A model generated the notes under the pieces. It was not told the DNA's origin. It was given only the letters and a program-made list of their open reading frames with translations, and ran no database searches. Made by a program: the position numbers and the translations under genes. A stretch of 15,135 nucleotides of DNA, from assembly GCA_038117265.1 (NCBI GenBank), contig JAYOFO010000056.1:1-15135 (forward strand), read 5' to 3'. The DNA is from JAYPUG01 sp038117265. GTDB taxonomy: Bacteria > Pseudomonadota > Alphaproteobacteria > UBA6615. Of the stretch, positions 13,990 through 15,135 are shown one piece after another. Numbering within the stretch: position 1 is the first letter of the stretch; each line of letters starts with the position of its first letter.

Positions 13990-14643
13990 CTACTTCATCG
14001 CTTCGGGGAAATCGGGCTGCACCTGCGGCCGGGCGTCGAAGAAGGCCGGGATCTGCATGCAGGTGTCGAAGATGCGCTTGGCGTTCGGATAGGGCGAGAC
14101 GTCGACGTTGAACTGCATCGCCGCGCCCACCTGCGGCACGACGCACAGATCGGCCAGCGTGACCGCATCGCCCTCGCAGAACTTGCCCGAGGTGCCGTCG
14201 TCGGCGAGATGCGCCTCGATGGCGGCCAGGCCCGCGCGCTGCCAGTTGCCGATCCAGGCGTTCAGCTCGTCCTCGCTGTGGCCCATGTCCTGGGTGATGT
14301 ACTTGCGGATGCGCGGCACCACCAGCGGGTGGGTGTCGGCGACCACGATCATGGCCAGCGAACGCACGCGCGCGCGGGCGAGCGGGTCGGCCGGCATCAG
14401 CTTCGGCTCGGGGAAGACCTCGTCGAGATATTCGAGAATCGCCATCGACTGGGTCAGCACCGTGCCGTTGTCGAGCACCAGCGCGGGCACCACGCCCTGC
14501 GGATTGATCTTCAGATATTCGGGCGCGAACTGCTCGCCCTTGAGCAGGTCGGTGGAGACCACCTCGAAGGGCTGGCCCTTGAGGTTGAGCGCGATGCGCA
14601 CGCGGAACGCGGCAAGTGAGCGCCAGAAGCTGAACAGTTGCAT
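13990..14643 (-). CDS. Glutathione S-transferase family, maleylacetoacetate isomerase-like (zeta type)
   Basis: The 217-residue protein has an N-terminal thioredoxin-fold domain, with SFWRSLAAFRVRIALNLKG (5-23), NPQGVVPALV (47-56) with the cis-Pro, and TQSMAILEYLDEVFP (64-78) with the glutathione-binding Gln-Ser. A helical C-terminal domain has DAVTLADLCVVPQV around residue 160. This pattern is that of zeta-class GSTs, which isomerise maleylacetoacetate or maleylpyruvate in tyrosine or gentisate breakdown. In the usual RSSxxxRVRIAL motif the second Ser is Leu here (RSLAAF, Ser9-Leu10). No homogentisate or gentisate pathway gene is nearby, so the substrate is open. The ATG at 14641-14643 has a strong GGGAGGA site. 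The serine hydrolase frame begins 11 bases after its stop. Confidence 0.86.
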   Translation of the reverse strand: MQLFSFWRSLAAFRVRIALNLKGQPFEVVSTDLLKGEQFAPEYLKINPQGVVPALVLDNGTVLTQSMAILEYLDEVFPEPKLMPADPLARARVRSLAMIVVADTHPLVVPRIRKYITQDMGHSEDELNAWIGNWQRAGLAAIEAHLADDGTSGKFCEGDAVTLADLCVVPQVGAAMQFNVDVSPYPNAKRIFDTCMQIPAFFDARPQVQPDFPEAMK

Positions 14644-14687
14644 GTTGTCCTCCCGGAGGAACGCGAAGGGGTTCGTGGTTGGCCGGT

Positions 14688-14716
14688 AGTGAGCCCACCG
14701 GCCCGCGGACTGTCAA
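14688..14716 (-). promoter_or_regulatory. Possible promoter of the GST gene
   Basis: On the minus strand a perfect TTGACA (-35 consensus) lies at 14711-14716. Seventeen bases on is CTCACT (14688-14693), only a weak -10 match. The element lies about 70 bases upstream of the GST start codon and just after a hairpin that may end the preceding gene. The -35 is seen directly; use as a promoter is inferred. Confidence 0.35.
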
Positions 14717-14733
14717 GCGCCCGGCCAGGGCGC
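14717..14733 (-). terminator. Short GC-rich hairpin after the TIGR04282-type gene
   Basis: GCGCCC-ggcca-GGGCGC is a perfect 6-bp inverted repeat 13 bases past the stop codon of the minus-strand glycosyltransferase-like gene. There is no U tract, and the next bases form the TTGACA element. A weak terminator is possible. Confidence 0.3.
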
Positions 14734-14746
14734 GGGGTCGCGATCC

Positions 14747-15135
14747 CTAGCGCCGCGCCCGCCACGCGGCCAAGGCCGCGCCGTCGTCCACATCGTCGAG
14801 CGGGTCGAGCGTCGCCACCCGGAAGCCGGCAGGAAGACCCGCCAGCGTGTCGGCAAGCGCGTGCCCGGTGCTCCAGCGCACGCCGCGGAAGAGATCGCGC
14901 GGCAGGGCAGGCCGCCGGCGCGCGCCGACCAACCAGTAGCCGCCGTCGGTGGCGGGCCCGAACACCATGTCGTTCGCGCCCAGCGCCGCGAAGGCCGCGG
15001 CGGCCTGCGCGGCCCCCATTTCGGGAATGTCGGAGCCGACGACGACGACCGGGCCCGGCGGCAGGGTGCGCATCGGCCGCGCCATGCGCGCGCCCAGATC
15101 GCCGCCGCCCTGCCCGATCAGGCGCACCCCCGGCA
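14747..15135 (-). CDS. TIGR04282/DUF2064 family glycosyltransferase-like protein (partial, C-terminal part)
   Basis: About 129 residues of the C-terminal portion are present; the N-terminus lies beyond the right edge, and the frame is open to the end of the window. GQGGGDLGARMARPM, then VVVVGSDIPEM, then DMVFGPATDGGYWLVGARR are the defining motifs of this CofC-like nucleotidyl/glycosyl-transferase fold. The Asp of GSDIP and the ATDGGYWL segment form the nucleotide-sugar site. In curated families it is named 'rSAM/selenodomain-associated transferase 1', and more recently an arsenosugar-biosynthesis glycosyltransferase. It usually has a partner (TIGR04283) and a radical SAM protein next to it; these would lie outside the window. 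It ends 103 bases before the GST gene on the same strand. Confidence 0.85.
   Translation of the reverse strand, partial: PGVRLIGQGGGDLGARMARPMRTLPPGPVVVVGSDIPEMGAAQAAAAFAALGANDMVFGPATDGGYWLVGARRRPALPRDLFRGVRWSTGHALADTLAGLPAGFRVATLDPLDDVDDGAALAAWRARR

Noticed and set aside
1..15135. CRISPR arrays, tRNA or rRNA genes, insertion sequences, attachment sites
   Set aside because: No regularly spaced repeats, no tRNA-like cloverleaf noticed by eye, and no transposase or integrase frame or terminal inverted repeats were seen. A tRNAscan run would be needed to exclude a tRNA fully.

Overview
The window is a high-GC, gene-dense bacterial chromosome segment. The families present and the G/C third-position codon use suggest an alphaproteobacterium, perhaps a free-living soil or marine lineage. 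This placement is an inference, since no rRNA or marker gene is present. Most genes are catabolic or accessory enzymes: acyl-CoA and ester chemistry, an aldolase, a GST-type isomerase and two exporters.

Layout. 1-185 (-): start of a secreted protein that runs off the edge. 285-1205 (-): SMP-30/gluconolactonase-type lactonase. It diverges from a plus-strand run of a two-domain NIPSNAP protein (1342-1995), a NUDT19-like Nudix hydrolase (2033-2695) and a CocE/NonD hydrolase (2800-4584) that follows a strongly structured leader. Convergent to these is a minus-strand operon: CoA transferase III / alpha-methylacyl-CoA racemase type (6271-7467), then a metallo-beta-lactamase-fold hydrolase (5364-6266), then an unusually AT-rich exported orphan protein (4678-5367) coupled to it by an ATGA overlap. 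Divergent from the CoA transferase is an HpcH/HpaI aldolase (7523-8338). An alpha/beta hydrolase (8348-9070, -) diverges from a translationally coupled pair of MFS transporters (9332-10606 and 10603-11820).

The most interesting part is 11.8-14.0 kb. The gene at 12372-13004 encodes a DsbA/FrnE-family thiol oxidoreductase whose reading frame contains an in-frame TGA at the first cysteine of the CPWC active site (U-P-W-C). About 20 nt downstream is a stem-loop with a G in the second loop position, as in bacterial SECIS elements, and the codons there become uncharacteristically A/T-ending. I read this as a probable selenoprotein. The caveat is that both neighbours are also interrupted: a GlcG/HbpS-like gene (11830-12272, -) has a one-base frameshift in a C run, and a class C beta-lactamase-type serine hydrolase (13001-13978, -) has an in-frame TAG. 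Those two look like ordinary lesions or sequence errors. The TGA differs from them because it falls exactly on a catalytic Cys and has a SECIS-like structure behind it.

The window ends with a maleylacetoacetate-isomerase-like GST (13990-14643, -), probably in an operon with the serine hydrolase, and the C-terminal part of a TIGR04282/DUF2064 glycosyltransferase-like protein (14747-15135, -). No tRNA, rRNA, CRISPR array, insertion sequence or selA/selB/selC gene was seen. There is no stretch over 300 bases without a gene; the longest gap (9071-9331) holds palindromes and a -10-like promoter element.
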